This document shows positions 6,750 through 15,289 of a DNA stretch of 21,594 nt, piece after piece. Each line of letters opens with the position of its first letter. Within the stretch, counting starts at the first letter, position 1. The translations under genes and the position numbers were made by a program. Source of the DNA: Acidobacteriia bacterium UBA6623 (GTDB lineage: Bacteria > Acidobacteriota > Terriglobia > Bryobacterales > UBA6623); the NCBI GenBank assembly GCA_002433055.1, contig DJHJ01000017.1, positions 1 through 21,594 on the forward strand. The letters are read 5' to 3'. Under the pieces are notes generated by a model. It had not been told where the DNA came from, did no database searches, and saw nothing but the letters and a program-made list of their open reading frames with translations.

Positions 6750-9284
6750 ATGGCGTGTCGATCCGCGAAGCTCGTGTCGGTGATCTTTTTCATGGCTTCT
6801 CTGTCGGGAGTAGCTAGCGCCCAACTGACAAGTCCAGAATCACATTTCGGCTTTTCGATGGGTGCAGATCGACAATTGGCGACCTGGGACCAAGTTGCAT
6901 CCTACTACCAGTTGATTGCCAAGGAGGACCGTCGTGTCCGTGTGGAGACACTGGGGGCAACGACAGAAGGTCGTCCATTGTTATTAGTTACGGTCGCCAG
7001 CCTAGATACATTAGATCGCCTGGACTACTACAAAGATATTCAGCGGCGATTAGCTGACCCCCGCACAACCTCACCACAACAGGCAGACACTCTGATCTCT
7101 GAGGGTAAAACTATCGTTTTGATTACCTGCTCGATTCATTCGAATGAGGTTGCTTCGACTCATACGGCTGTCCAGTTTCTATACGAATTACTGACCAAGG
7201 AGGATCCACGCTCTCAGACAATTTTGCAGAACACAATATTTTTATTGATGCCGTCACTAAATCCTGATGGCGTGGACAAAGTTGCGGCTTGGTACCGTCG
7301 TTTCGTGGGAACACAGTACGAAGGTGCACCTTTGACTGAGCTCTATCACCAATACACAGGCCACGACAACAATCGAGATTGGTACATGTTTACGCAGAAG
7401 GAGACACGACTTGTAGTCGAAAATGTCCACAACATCTGGAGACCACAGATTGTGTATGACGTCCATCAAATGGGCAATCGTGGTGCGCGTATGTTCTTGC
7501 CACCTTGGATGGATCCGATCGATCCAAATATTGACTCGCTAATTGTGCAACAGGTCAATCAACTAGGTAGCGCTATAGCAGTTGATCTCACAGCTGCAGG
7601 GAAGAAGGGCATTGTTGTGAATGGGATATATGACTATTTCACACCGGCACGCCACTACCAGAGTTATCACGGTGGGTTACGCCTACTAAGCGAGAGTGCA
7701 GGAGTTCGTTTTGCTACACCAATCAAGGTGCCATTTTTTTCTCTCGATGTTCGCAGCCGCGGTTACAACACGAGAAGCCGAAGTTGGAATTTTCTTGAGC
7801 CTTGGCTCGGTGGGACGTGGAGACTTCAGGATATTGTTGATTACCAGTTAATAACATTTCAATCCTGTCTCTATCAAGCAGCTTTGCAACGGGAGAATCT
7901 GCTCCGGAATTTCTACCGTATTCACAGCCGTACTGTAAATCGTAAACGACCATGGGGATTTGTTATACGCCGTGAACAACATGATTCAAATGCAACGAAA
8001 CGTTTGTTGGAGACACTGTCATTTGGGATGGTTGAGATTGAAAAAGTGAACAAGGGTTTTTCTGTAGCGGAAGAGCATTTTTTCACTGGGGATTATCTTA
8101 TTCGCCTTGCGCAACCGTATGGATCCTTCGCCAAGACACTTCTTGAGGCGCAACAATATCCTGACTCACGAGAGTATCCAGGTGGTCCTCCGCGAAGTCC
8201 ATATGACGTGACAGCTCATTCTCTCCCTTTGTTGTTGGGCGTTGAGGTGATTCAACTGGAATACCCAGTCGATGTCGAATCTGTGCTCGTTGATCAGTTT
8301 GAATGGGATGGAAAAGTGGATGAGGATGATATTTTATCTTTCACCTCAGCTGCTAGTAACGCATGGAAGGCTGTCAACAGGTTTTTCTCAGCAGGAATTC
8401 CTGTGAAACGTGATCCTGACACTGGTGAGTTTTTGATTTCCGTTAAAGGTAAGGCAGCTCAGATGATTTCGCAGATGGCCTCTGAGCTGGACATAAGTTT
8501 CGTGTCGCCTTCAGCCGAGATTTTGGAACACAGTCGTCCCATTCAGTACCCCCGCATTGCTGTATATCGAGGCCAGGTTCCATTGATCGATGAGGGGTGG
8601 ACACGATGGGTTCTAGATGAGTATGAATTTTCGTACGAAAGTGTTGGCAACGAACGCATCCAGGATGGAAATCTCAGTCTCGACTACGATGTGATTGTCT
8701 TACCAGATGCTCTACCGAGCATACTGCACGCAGGATATATTCGAGGAGCTCTGTATGACGGAGTGGAAGCACCACCAGATTATACTGGTGGCATCGAGGA
8801 TGTGGGTGCTGCATCACTGAGACGCTTCATGATGGACGGTGGTACGGTACTCGCATTAAACCGCGCGTCAACTTATGCAATTGAACGTTTAGATGCACCG
8901 GTACGTAATATTTTAAGTGGATTGGGTAAACAGCAATTCTATGCGCCAGGATCTCTTCTCAATACACAAGTCAACACAAAACACCCTCTGACTCGAGGAG
9001 TAAGAAGCAATGAAGCCATCTGGTTCGAATCCGGACCGGCTTTTGAGAGGAATAGTCTAGTGAGTGGCGACATGACGCACAATGTAATGGTATTTAACGC
9101 GGAAAATATACTAGCGTCTGGCTGGTTGCTAGGAGAGGAATATCTGTTGAATCGGTCCGCAGTGCTTGATGTTCCGATGGGTGACGGCCGGTTGGTTCTA
9201 TTTGGCATGCGTCCTCAGTATCGAGGTCAACCAAATGCGACATTCAAAATATTGTTTAATGGGTTGTTCTATTTTCCAGAATGA
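6750..9284 (+). CDS. Secreted M14-family zinc carboxypeptidase-like protein with C-terminal amidotransferase-like domain
   Basis: An 844-residue exported protein. Residues 1-24 form a signal peptide (basic start, hydrophobic core, cleavage after ASA before Q25). The M14 peptidase domain follows: H130 and E133 (HSNE) and H239 (YDVHQMG) are the zinc ligands, NNRDW (207-211) carries the substrate Arg region, and LLSESAG supplies the catalytic Glu candidate, so it looks active. From about residue 620 the chain resembles a class-I glutamine-amidotransferase fold (RIAVYRGQ, YDVIVLPDAL, LRRFMMDGGTVLALN, GDGRLVLFGMRPQYRGQPNATF) without an obvious catalytic Cys, so it is probably a binding domain. It likely degrades peptides in the periplasm or outside the cell. 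Long M14 proteins of this build are common in peptide-scavenging bacteria such as Acidobacteriota and Gemmatimonadota (recollection). The start is the ATG at 6750. Confidence 0.9.
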   Translation: MACRSAKLVSVIFFMASLSGVASAQLTSPESHFGFSMGADRQLATWDQVASYYQLIAKEDRRVRVETLGATTEGRPLLLVTVASLDTLDRLDYYKDIQRRLADPRTTSPQQADTLISEGKTIVLITCSIHSNEVASTHTAVQFLYELLTKEDPRSQTILQNTIFLLMPSLNPDGVDKVAAWYRRFVGTQYEGAPLTELYHQYTGHDNNRDWYMFTQKETRLVVENVHNIWRPQIVYDVHQMGNRGARMFLPPWMDPIDPNIDSLIVQQVNQLGSAIAVDLTAAGKKGIVVNGIYDYFTPARHYQSYHGGLRLLSESAGVRFATPIKVPFFSLDVRSRGYNTRSRSWNFLEPWLGGTWRLQDIVDYQLITFQSCLYQAALQRENLLRNFYRIHSRTVNRKRPWGFVIRREQHDSNATKRLLETLSFGMVEIEKVNKGFSVAEEHFFTGDYLIRLAQPYGSFAKTLLEAQQYPDSREYPGGPPRSPYDVTAHSLPLLLGVEVIQLEYPVDVESVLVDQFEWDGKVDEDDILSFTSAASNAWKAVNRFFSAGIPVKRDPDTGEFLISVKGKAAQMISQMASELDISFVSPSAEILEHSRPIQYPRIAVYRGQVPLIDEGWTRWVLDEYEFSYESVGNERIQDGNLSLDYDVIVLPDALPSILHAGYIRGALYDGVEAPPDYTGGIEDVGAASLRRFMMDGGTVLALNRASTYAIERLDAPVRNILSGLGKQQFYAPGSLLNTQVNTKHPLTRGVRSNEAIWFESGPAFERNSLVSGDMTHNVMVFNAENILASGWLLGEEYLLNRSAVLDVPMGDGRLVLFGMRPQYRGQPNATFKILFNGLFYFPE

Positions 9285-9314
9285 GTTTGTGGTGGCCAAC
9301 AGTGTTTTGAAACT

Positions 9315-10007
9315 GTGAACTATTTTAATTACTTCACTGAAATTGAGGAGCATTTCCAGCGTGCTCGTAATAGCGGGATTTTTATGCTTTCGCCATTAGA
9401 CTGGGCACTTATCGAAGTATGGAAAAACGCAGGGGTGCCGATCGAAGCAGTGTATAAGGGTATTGATCGGACATTTGAAAAATGGCATAAACGAAAACGT
9501 AGAATGCGTGCAATTAACTCCGTTGCATATTGTAGTCAGGAGGTGTTGTCAGCTGCTCAAGAAATGAAAGAAGGAACTATTGCCTCGTCTCAAACCTCTC
9601 CACCCCCGAGTTTTGATCATAGTGAATTGGCTGAATACCTTAAAAGCAGGTCGAATTTGGTGCAGACCTCTGGTCGGAATACCGGTGATGAGTTTGAAAG
9701 AATCTGTAGAGAAACTGCCGATTCTCTTGGTCGACTGGCGTCATCTGTACAGGGTGATTCAACGCTAGATTTGGAGTCAATGGAACAGCGACTGACTGTT
9801 TTAGAGGAAAAATTACTAGTCGCAGCAACGCAGAAAATTACGGAAGAGGAGATGATCCAGGTGCGACGTGATCTTGATAACCAGTTAACTCCATATCGGC
9901 GCAAGATGACGACGGATCAGTTGACTCTTTTGGAGAGACAGTTTTTTCAAAGGCAGGTGTTTGAGGCTGTAGGGCTTCCACGGCTGAGTTTGTTTTATTT
10001 GAATTGA
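9315..10007 (+). CDS. Uncharacterised 230-residue cytosolic protein
   Basis: The start is GTG at 9315, 30 bases after the peptidase stop, so co-transcription is likely. The N-terminal 70 residues hold an aromatic/acidic block (YFNYFTEIEEHF), then LSPLDWALIEVWKNAG, then a very basic run KWHKRKRRMR. The middle (about 85-120) is polar and probably disordered (SQTSPPPSFDHSE). The C-terminal part is helical and charged with coiled-coil character (MEQRLTVLEEKLL, about 180-195) and ends in a hydrophobic tail. There is no signal peptide and no enzyme motif. I recall similar proteins of unknown function in Acidobacteriota, but cannot name a family. The basic helix followed by a coiled coil would fit nucleic-acid binding or a structural adaptor; this is speculation. 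Confidence 0.8.
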   Translation: MNYFNYFTEIEEHFQRARNSGIFMLSPLDWALIEVWKNAGVPIEAVYKGIDRTFEKWHKRKRRMRAINSVAYCSQEVLSAAQEMKEGTIASSQTSPPPSFDHSELAEYLKSRSNLVQTSGRNTGDEFERICRETADSLGRLASSVQGDSTLDLESMEQRLTVLEEKLLVAATQKITEEEMIQVRRDLDNQLTPYRRKMTTDQLTLLERQFFQRQVFEAVGLPRLSLFYLN

Positions 10008-10028
10008 CGTAGGTTCAAACTCAGAATT

Positions 10029-12047
10029 TCAGTTGTTGTCTTTGTTGATCCATCCACGTAACTCTTCTTCCGTGATGATTTTTATTCCGATTTCCTGTGC
10101 CTTTGCCAATTTTGTTCCGGTGGTTTTACCAGCGATCAAATAGTTTGTTTTCGTACTGACCGTAGAGGTTACTGTTCCTCCATGTTGTTCGATAAGGTAT
10201 GTTGCCTCATCACGACTCATGGTTGGAAGGGTGCCGGTGAGGACGAAATTTACACCTTCGAGTCGGTTTCCTGTTGTTTGCATCGCTTTCTGTTCGAGTT
10301 GAAGCCCCATTTTTTCAAGTTGATCAATTAGGTCACAGTTTTTTGATTCCCCAAAGAATATCTGTATTGCTTCAGCGACTCGTGGCCCGATGTCTTTAAT
10401 CTCTTGAAGGTCTTCAAGCGATGCTGCTGCCATTGTTCGAATAGATAGGAAATGATTTGCTAATAGTTGGGCAGTTTGCTCACCAACAAAGCGTATCCCC
10501 AATGCAAAAATAACTCGTGGAAATGGTATGGCTCGAGATAGTGATATGTTTTCCAGGATGTTCGTAGCTGACTTGGGCCCCATTTTATCTAATTTTGCAA
10601 GTGTTGAGGTTTGGAGTGTATATAGGTCTGCGACACTAGAAACTAAGTTTTGATCGACCAGCTGATCGACCAAAGCATCACCGATACCCGCAATATTCAT
10701 CGCTCGCCGTGAGCTGAAATGTAAAATCGATTCCTTGAGACGAGCTGGACAGTTAGTGTTGACACACCGACGGATGACTTCGTCGTTTTCACGAACTAGG
10801 GTCGTATTACAGATTGGACAACATGAGGGCATTTGAAAAGCACGACGGTTTTGAGCTTTTTTGACTACACGAATTATTTTCGGTATTACGTCACCGCTAC
10901 GTTCTACCAGAACAGAATCTTCAATGTGTAGCCCTAATCGCGCAATTTCGTGCTCGTTATGGAGTGTAGTTCGAGAAATTTGTGCGCCTCCCACCATGAC
11001 AGGTTTTAATCTGGCACGAGGAGTGACTGCACCAGTTCGTCCGACCTGGACATCGATGGCTTCGACCACGGTGACGGCTTGTTCGGCAGCAAACTTGCAT
11101 GCGATTGCCCAGCGTGGTGCTTTCGCCGTTGTGCCAAGGATTTGCTGTTGTGATAGGGGATCCACCTTGATAACTAGTCCATCGATTTCATAAGGTAGCC
11201 CCTCTCGTTGTTTCTGCCACTTATCGTAAAAGTTGGAAATCTCGTCGATGCCACGTAATCGTTCACGATGTGGATTGACTTTGAAACCCATTGAGTGCAG
11301 TGCCTCTAGGACTTCCCACTGATGTGATGCAAACGGCGGGTTTGCTGCGGGGATCATGTAGGCAAAAAAATTTAAAGTTCGTGATGCAGTGATTTTTGGA
11401 TCTAACACTCTTAGTGCACCAGCAGCTGCATTGCGTGGGTTGGCGAATGTCGGCTGGTTTTCTTTTAGTCGTTCGGAGTTGAGTCTTTCGAAAGATCGAA
11501 GATCCATGACGACTTCGCCACGAACTTCAAATTGCAATGGGAAATGTTCTTCATTTTCAATCAGTAGTGGGAGAGACTTTATAGTGCGAGCGTTCTGGGT
11601 GACATCCTCTCCGATTAATCCGTCGCCACGAGTAAGAGCCCGTGTCATGTGACCGCGAGAGAATTCAACTGACAGGGAAATACCGTCAAGTTTGAGCTCG
11701 CCAACATACTCAACTATTGCAAGACCGCTCAGATCACGTATGCGGCGGTCAAAATCGAGTAGATCATTCTTGGTAAAGGCATTATCGAGACTGAGCATAG
11801 GAGAACTATGAGGTGCTTTCACGAAACCATCGCGCGGAAACCCACCAACACGTTGAGTTGGGGAATCAGGTGTGATTAAGTTGGGGTTAGCCTCTTCGAG
11901 AGATCGCAGTTTTTGAATTAGGATGTCATATTCTTTGTCACTAATTTCAGGCTCATCGAAAACGTAGTAAAGTCTTTCGTGATGCCTTACAACTTTACGA
12001 AGCGACGCGATGGTGCCTTTGAGGACGTCTGGTGTTACTTCTGACAT
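10029..12047 (-). CDS. ligA: NAD-dependent DNA ligase
   Basis: A complete 672-residue bacterial replicative ligase that seals nicks using NAD. The Ia domain (residues 1-70, with YY and DxEYD type NMN-binding residues) is followed by the adenylation domain with K119 in ELKLDG. An OB fold, a four-Cys zinc finger (CPICNTTLV ... CVNTNCPARL), helix-hairpin-helix repeats (MGPKSATNIL, IKDIGPRVAEAI) and a C-terminal BRCT domain (from about 594, GVNFVLTGTLP ... GGTVTSTVS) complete the architecture. Length and order match E. coli LigA (671). Its stop is 21 bases from the convergent upstream gene. Its ATG lies about 28 bases from the divergent lipid-kinase start, leaving very little room for two promoters. 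Confidence 0.98.
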   Translation of the reverse strand: MSEVTPDVLKGTIASLRKVVRHHERLYYVFDEPEISDKEYDILIQKLRSLEEANPNLITPDSPTQRVGGFPRDGFVKAPHSSPMLSLDNAFTKNDLLDFDRRIRDLSGLAIVEYVGELKLDGISLSVEFSRGHMTRALTRGDGLIGEDVTQNARTIKSLPLLIENEEHFPLQFEVRGEVVMDLRSFERLNSERLKENQPTFANPRNAAAGALRVLDPKITASRTLNFFAYMIPAANPPFASHQWEVLEALHSMGFKVNPHRERLRGIDEISNFYDKWQKQREGLPYEIDGLVIKVDPLSQQQILGTTAKAPRWAIACKFAAEQAVTVVEAIDVQVGRTGAVTPRARLKPVMVGGAQISRTTLHNEHEIARLGLHIEDSVLVERSGDVIPKIIRVVKKAQNRRAFQMPSCCPICNTTLVRENDEVIRRCVNTNCPARLKESILHFSSRRAMNIAGIGDALVDQLVDQNLVSSVADLYTLQTSTLAKLDKMGPKSATNILENISLSRAIPFPRVIFALGIRFVGEQTAQLLANHFLSIRTMAAASLEDLQEIKDIGPRVAEAIQIFFGESKNCDLIDQLEKMGLQLEQKAMQTTGNRLEGVNFVLTGTLPTMSRDEATYLIEQHGGTVTSTVSTKTNYLIAGKTTGTKLAKAQEIGIKIITEEELRGWINKDNN

Positions 12048-12075
12048 TGCCGTTTTATTATATGAGTTGGCTCCG

Positions 12076-12999
12076 GTGATATTTAAAAGAGCAGCACTTA
12101 TTCACAATCCCGTTTCGGGGAGGCGTTCCCGTCGGCGTGATGAAAAAATAGAAGGAACACGTTCCATCCTAAAACAATGGGTTCCTCAGGTAGAAGTCTT
12201 GACAACTTCACGTGCCGGTGATGCGTCGAGGTTGGCGAAGGAAGCAGTAGCAGCCGATTACGATTTAATAGCAGTCAGTGGCGGTGATGGAACGATTAAT
12301 GAAGCAATCGACGGCATGGCTGATTCTGATTCGGCCTTATTGCCGTTACCCTTTGGAACAGCTAACGTCCTCGCGGAATTGACGGGGATACCGCTTCAGC
12401 CCGAACATGCAGCGAGTTTACTTCCCAAAATGAAAACCTTTGAAGTGCCACTTGGGTGCGTTCATAATGCGACTACTACGGGCTCAGGTCGTCTTTTTTT
12501 GTTGATGTGTGGCGTCGGGGTTGACGCAGGGGTTATCTACAGTTTAGATAATCGACTAAAAACCTATCTCGGTGAAGGAGCTTATTGGCTGGGGTCATTA
12601 GATCAATTACATCGCAAACTTGAACCCTTTTCGGTGCACATTAATGGCAAAACTTATGAGGCTACCTTTGTGCTTGTCAGTAAAAGTCGGTGTTATGGAG
12701 GCGGTTTGGTAATCACACCTGATGCTGATCTACTTGCTAGTGAATTTGAAATAGCAATTTTTCACGGACGTTCTCCCCTGCGCTATGTTGCGTATCTAGC
12801 ACAACTTGCGACCAGACAACTCAACAGTTTTTCCGATGTTACATTTACCCGATCACAACGAGTAGAATTTACTCCCATCGGCACAGTGCCAGTGTATCTT
12901 GAGGTTGACGGAGAATTAGCAGGGCGTATCCCAGCCACTGTGAATATTGCACCGAAGACACTGAAATTGCTATTACCACAAAATTTTTCAGCGAGATAG
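12076..12999 (+). CDS. Diacylglycerol kinase-catalytic-domain lipid kinase (DagK/YegS/LCB5 family)
   Basis: A 307-residue cytosolic or membrane-associated kinase of the diacylglycerol/sphingosine kinase fold. Signatures are the N-terminal strand ALIHNPVSGR, the nucleotide loop VSGGDGTINEAI (67-78), LPLPFGTANVLA (90-100), and the C-terminal beta domain ending in YLEVDGELAG. Substrate could be diacylglycerol, undecaprenol-like or sphingoid lipid; the family does not resolve this by eye. The start is set at GTG 12076 because VIFKRAALIHNP is where the family begins. An ATG at 12010 would overlap ligA and add 22 unrelated residues; TTG at 12067 is another option. It may share a short bidirectional promoter with ligA. 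Confidence 0.9.
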   Translation: MIFKRAALIHNPVSGRRSRRRDEKIEGTRSILKQWVPQVEVLTTSRAGDASRLAKEAVAADYDLIAVSGGDGTINEAIDGMADSDSALLPLPFGTANVLAELTGIPLQPEHAASLLPKMKTFEVPLGCVHNATTTGSGRLFLLMCGVGVDAGVIYSLDNRLKTYLGEGAYWLGSLDQLHRKLEPFSVHINGKTYEATFVLVSKSRCYGGGLVITPDADLLASEFEIAIFHGRSPLRYVAYLAQLATRQLNSFSDVTFTRSQRVEFTPIGTVPVYLEVDGELAGRIPATVNIAPKTLKLLLPQNFSAR

Positions 13000-13092
13000 G
13001 TTGTCCTCGAATTGGATTCGACTTGTAAGTTTGTAATGTAGATGGCATCTTGTTGTGCTTGAAATACTATCGCCAATACCCTTGATTTTTAA

Positions 13093-14067
13093 ATGGATAA
13101 TTTGACACATACATTGACAGGCGTATTGCTAGCACGTGCCGGCCTGAATCGCTTGACCCCGAGAGCAACTTGGATTGCTGTCACTGCAGCCAACCTTCCA
13201 GATATCGACATTGTTGTTGGACCGTGGAGTATCGATTACCTTAATTACCATCGACACCTGACCCACTCTTTTTTCGTTGTACCACTTGTGGCCTTTGCGG
13301 CTCTCGTAATTGTCGAAGGTGTCACGCGGTTAATCCGGCCCAAAGCCGATAAATTGCCGTGGGTTAAGGCTTGGCTTGTTGCCACAATAGCTGCATTGAC
13401 TCATCCACTTCTTGATTTGACTAATTCGTATGGAGTCAGAACCTACCTCCCTTTTTCTGCCGATTGGCATTCTTGGGATTTTTTTAATATCGTTGAGCCG
13501 TGGCTGTTGATAATGCTGTTGGCATTCGTTGCGGCTCCAACTGTGTACGGTTTGCTTGATAACGAACCAGGCTCGAAAGCTTTTCGTAACCATCAAACTG
13601 CAAGGGTGGGATTGGCTCTACTGATTGTCTTTGGGGTAGGCAAGGCGGCACTCCATGGTTTTGCAATTGAGATGTTAAATGCACGTCATCAAGGGGATTT
13701 ATCCGTGCAACGTATTGCAGCTTTCCCAACGTCATTAATCCCATGGGTTTGGACCGGTTATATCGAGACGTCAAAGTATCATCAAGTGGTCACGATGGAT
13801 CTTCTGGAAAATCATAATTCAACTGTTGGTGATAAATACTTTAAGCCCAGCTTGCATCCTGCACTTGATGCTGTGCGTGCTCATCCCCTAGCGCGAGATT
13901 ATTTAAATTTTGCTCGATATAACGTCACCACGATTTTTCTGATGCCCAGAGGTGCCCGCATTGAGATGCGCGACATCCGTTTTGGTGATGCGAAACGTGC
14001 GGTTTTCAAATGTGTATTTCAAACGGATGAGATGAATCGTGTCACTAGTGCTACTTTCGAGTGGTAA
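13093..14067 (+). CDS. Membrane-bound metal-dependent hydrolase, DUF457/YdjM-like
   Basis: 324 residues. The N-terminus MDNLTHTLTGVLLARAG is the family's first metal-site block (H6), followed by NLPDIDIVV, HRHLTHS and THPLLDLTNSYG, the other His/Asp clusters expected for this family. At least four hydrophobic segments (VPLVAFAALVIVEGV, WLVATIAALTHP, WLLIMLLAFVAAPTV, VGLALLIVFGVG) place it in the inner membrane. A soluble C-terminal part (about 195-324) follows and is of unknown role. Substrate is unknown for the family; DNA-damage or phospholipid roles have been proposed for relatives. No ribosome binding site is obvious upstream of the ATG at 13093. It converges with yhhQ (56 bases apart). 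Confidence 0.88.
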   Translation: MDNLTHTLTGVLLARAGLNRLTPRATWIAVTAANLPDIDIVVGPWSIDYLNYHRHLTHSFFVVPLVAFAALVIVEGVTRLIRPKADKLPWVKAWLVATIAALTHPLLDLTNSYGVRTYLPFSADWHSWDFFNIVEPWLLIMLLAFVAAPTVYGLLDNEPGSKAFRNHQTARVGLALLIVFGVGKAALHGFAIEMLNARHQGDLSVQRIAAFPTSLIPWVWTGYIETSKYHQVVTMDLLENHNSTVGDKYFKPSLHPALDAVRAHPLARDYLNFARYNVTTIFLMPRGARIEMRDIRFGDAKRAVFKCVFQTDEMNRVTSATFEW

Positions 14068-14123
14068 GTACGTCAGTTCAGTTGAAACTACTATCTTGTA
14101 ATCACGACATGATAGATGTGAAG

Positions 14124-14837
14124 TTATTGCTCGTCGCTTCGAAACGGATTGAAGTCAACCCCTCTATCGTATGTGTCGATTTTTTCAACACGCTTGAGGC
14201 TATTAACTATCCAGTAAGTTAGAGGTGTTGCTGCGGCTTCGTATAAAACCTTAGCGATATACCCAGTGACCATTAAGTTCACCATCGTCGATGTGGAATG
14301 AACGCCAATGAACACGATTGTCACGACAATAACCGTATCGATCAGTTGACCTACTACGGTTGATCCGACGGTCCGAGTCCACAAATATTTTCCACCCGTC
14401 CAGATTTTCATTTTCGACATGACAAAAGCATTAGCAAATTCGCCACACCAATAAGCGACCAAGCTGGCCAGTAAGATTCTTGGAACGAAACCAAAGACCT
14501 TTTCAAAAGCTTCTTGGTTCTGAAATTCAGGTGCAGGTGGCAGGCTAGTTGTTATTTGAGTCACGATCACTAGGAGGAGCGAAGAGGCGAACCCTATCCA
14601 AATTGCGCGGCGAGAAGCACTGTATCCATAGACTTCGACAAAGATGTCACCAAAAATATAAGTTATAGGAAATAGAATTTGCGCTCCACTGATCAAAAAA
14701 GGTCCGAATGTTATGCCCGCAATGTCGAATGGCCCTATTGCACAAAGTTTTTGTGCCACTAGGTTTGAGACCAGCAAGACCACAACAAAAAAGTGGACCA
14801 GTAGGTCGTAGTAGCGGAACTCGTTACGTCGCACCAT
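14124..14837 (-). CDS. yhhQ: Queuosine precursor transporter, YhhQ/QPTR (VUT) family
   Basis: A 237-residue inner-membrane protein with about six hydrophobic helices. Family-defining stretches are FPITYIFGDIFVEVYGY (about 56-72), GEFANAFVMSKMK and RTVGSTVVGQLIDT. E. coli YhhQ imports preQ0/preQ1 for queuosine tRNA modification, so this organism probably salvages the precursor; no que or tgt genes are in the window. The ATG start at 14837 is well placed. The leader contains a strong hairpin (14859-14884), listed separately. I compared the leader with the preQ1 riboswitch pattern by eye and did not find a convincing match. Confidence 0.93.
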   Translation of the reverse strand: MVRRNEFRYYDLLVHFFVVVLLVSNLVAQKLCAIGPFDIAGITFGPFLISGAQILFPITYIFGDIFVEVYGYSASRRAIWIGFASSLLLVIVTQITTSLPPAPEFQNQEAFEKVFGFVPRILLASLVAYWCGEFANAFVMSKMKIWTGGKYLWTRTVGSTVVGQLIDTVIVVTIVFIGVHSTSTMVNLMVTGYIAKVLYEAAATPLTYWIVNSLKRVEKIDTYDRGVDFNPFRSDEQ

Positions 14838-14858
14838 GATTCAGAACAGTTAACTGAC

Positions 14859-14884
14859 ACCTCATGTACACGGTGTACCGAGGT
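14859..14884 (-). promoter_or_regulatory. Hairpin in the leader of yhhQ
   Basis: ACCTC (14859-14863) pairs with GAGGT (14880-14884), and GTACA (14866-14870) with TGTAC (14874-14878), giving 10 bp with a small asymmetric bulge and a 3-base loop. It ends 22 bases upstream of the yhhQ ATG. It could be an operator or an mRNA structure controlling translation. No T run follows, so it is not an intrinsic terminator. Confidence 0.4.
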
Positions 14885-15016
14885 AAAACAAAAAGCGAAA
14901 TCGGAAGACGATTAACCACTGACCAGGTTACCCAATTGTGCAGTCCCGTTGTAGCAAATATGTAGTATTTGTCAGGTTTGCGGTTAGTCTCTTGTGTTAA
15001 ATATCAGTTCTGATTT

Positions 15017-15253
15017 GTGATATGTGATCTGACATCGACGAGGTTTTGTTTTCCTGGTGACTACCTTTCCATCGAAGAGACTAGCTATAGTCGTTTGTGT
15101 AGTATTGCAAAGGGAGAAGATGTCATCTGTGTTGACCTAACGCCTGCATTTCAGAAGCGAAGTCAATTAGTTGATACCTGCTTTCATCATTATCCACGCG
15201 AGAGCGCAGAAGGATACAGACTTGTTTCCGCCGAGATGGTGCCACATTTGTGA
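15017..15253 (+). pseudogene. Weak 78-codon frame, possibly the tail of an SGNH/GDSL hydrolase
   Basis: It starts at GTG 15017, directly after an in-frame TGA, with no ribosome binding site. The second half (CVDLTPAFQKR ... LVDTCFHHYPRESAEGYRLVSAEM) resembles the C-terminal block of SGNH/GDSL hydrolases, where an Asp and His precede xxxGYRLVAE. The N-terminal Gly-Asp-Ser-Leu and Asn blocks are missing. If the resemblance is real, this is a remnant of a deleted gene; otherwise it is a non-coding frame. The Asp-His spacing is one residue off the usual DxxH, which also speaks for decay or chance. Confidence 0.3.
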
Positions 15254-15289
15254 GTAGTGGTGGTGTGGCAATGAGGGTAAAAGTATCAA

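Larger units (their letters stand above)
14838..15289. other. Gene-poor stretch between yhhQ and the SDR gene
   Basis: This 452-base region contains the yhhQ leader hairpin, a small inverted repeat CAAATA/TATTTG (14955-14971), and a weak 78-codon reading frame (15017-15253). No tRNA, terminator or mobile-element end is visible. It must contain the promoters for leftward yhhQ and for the rightward SDR gene set, but I could not pick out a convincing -35/-10 pair. Confidence 0.4.

Noticed and set aside
10008..10028. tRNA-like GGTTCAAAC near 10013
   Set aside because: Only 21 bases lie between two genes, with no acceptor stem or anticodon arm.
12010..12075. ATG at 12010 as the lipid-kinase start
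   Set aside because: It overlaps the ligA coding start on the other strand and adds residues that do not match the family; GTG 12076 fits the conserved N-terminal strand.
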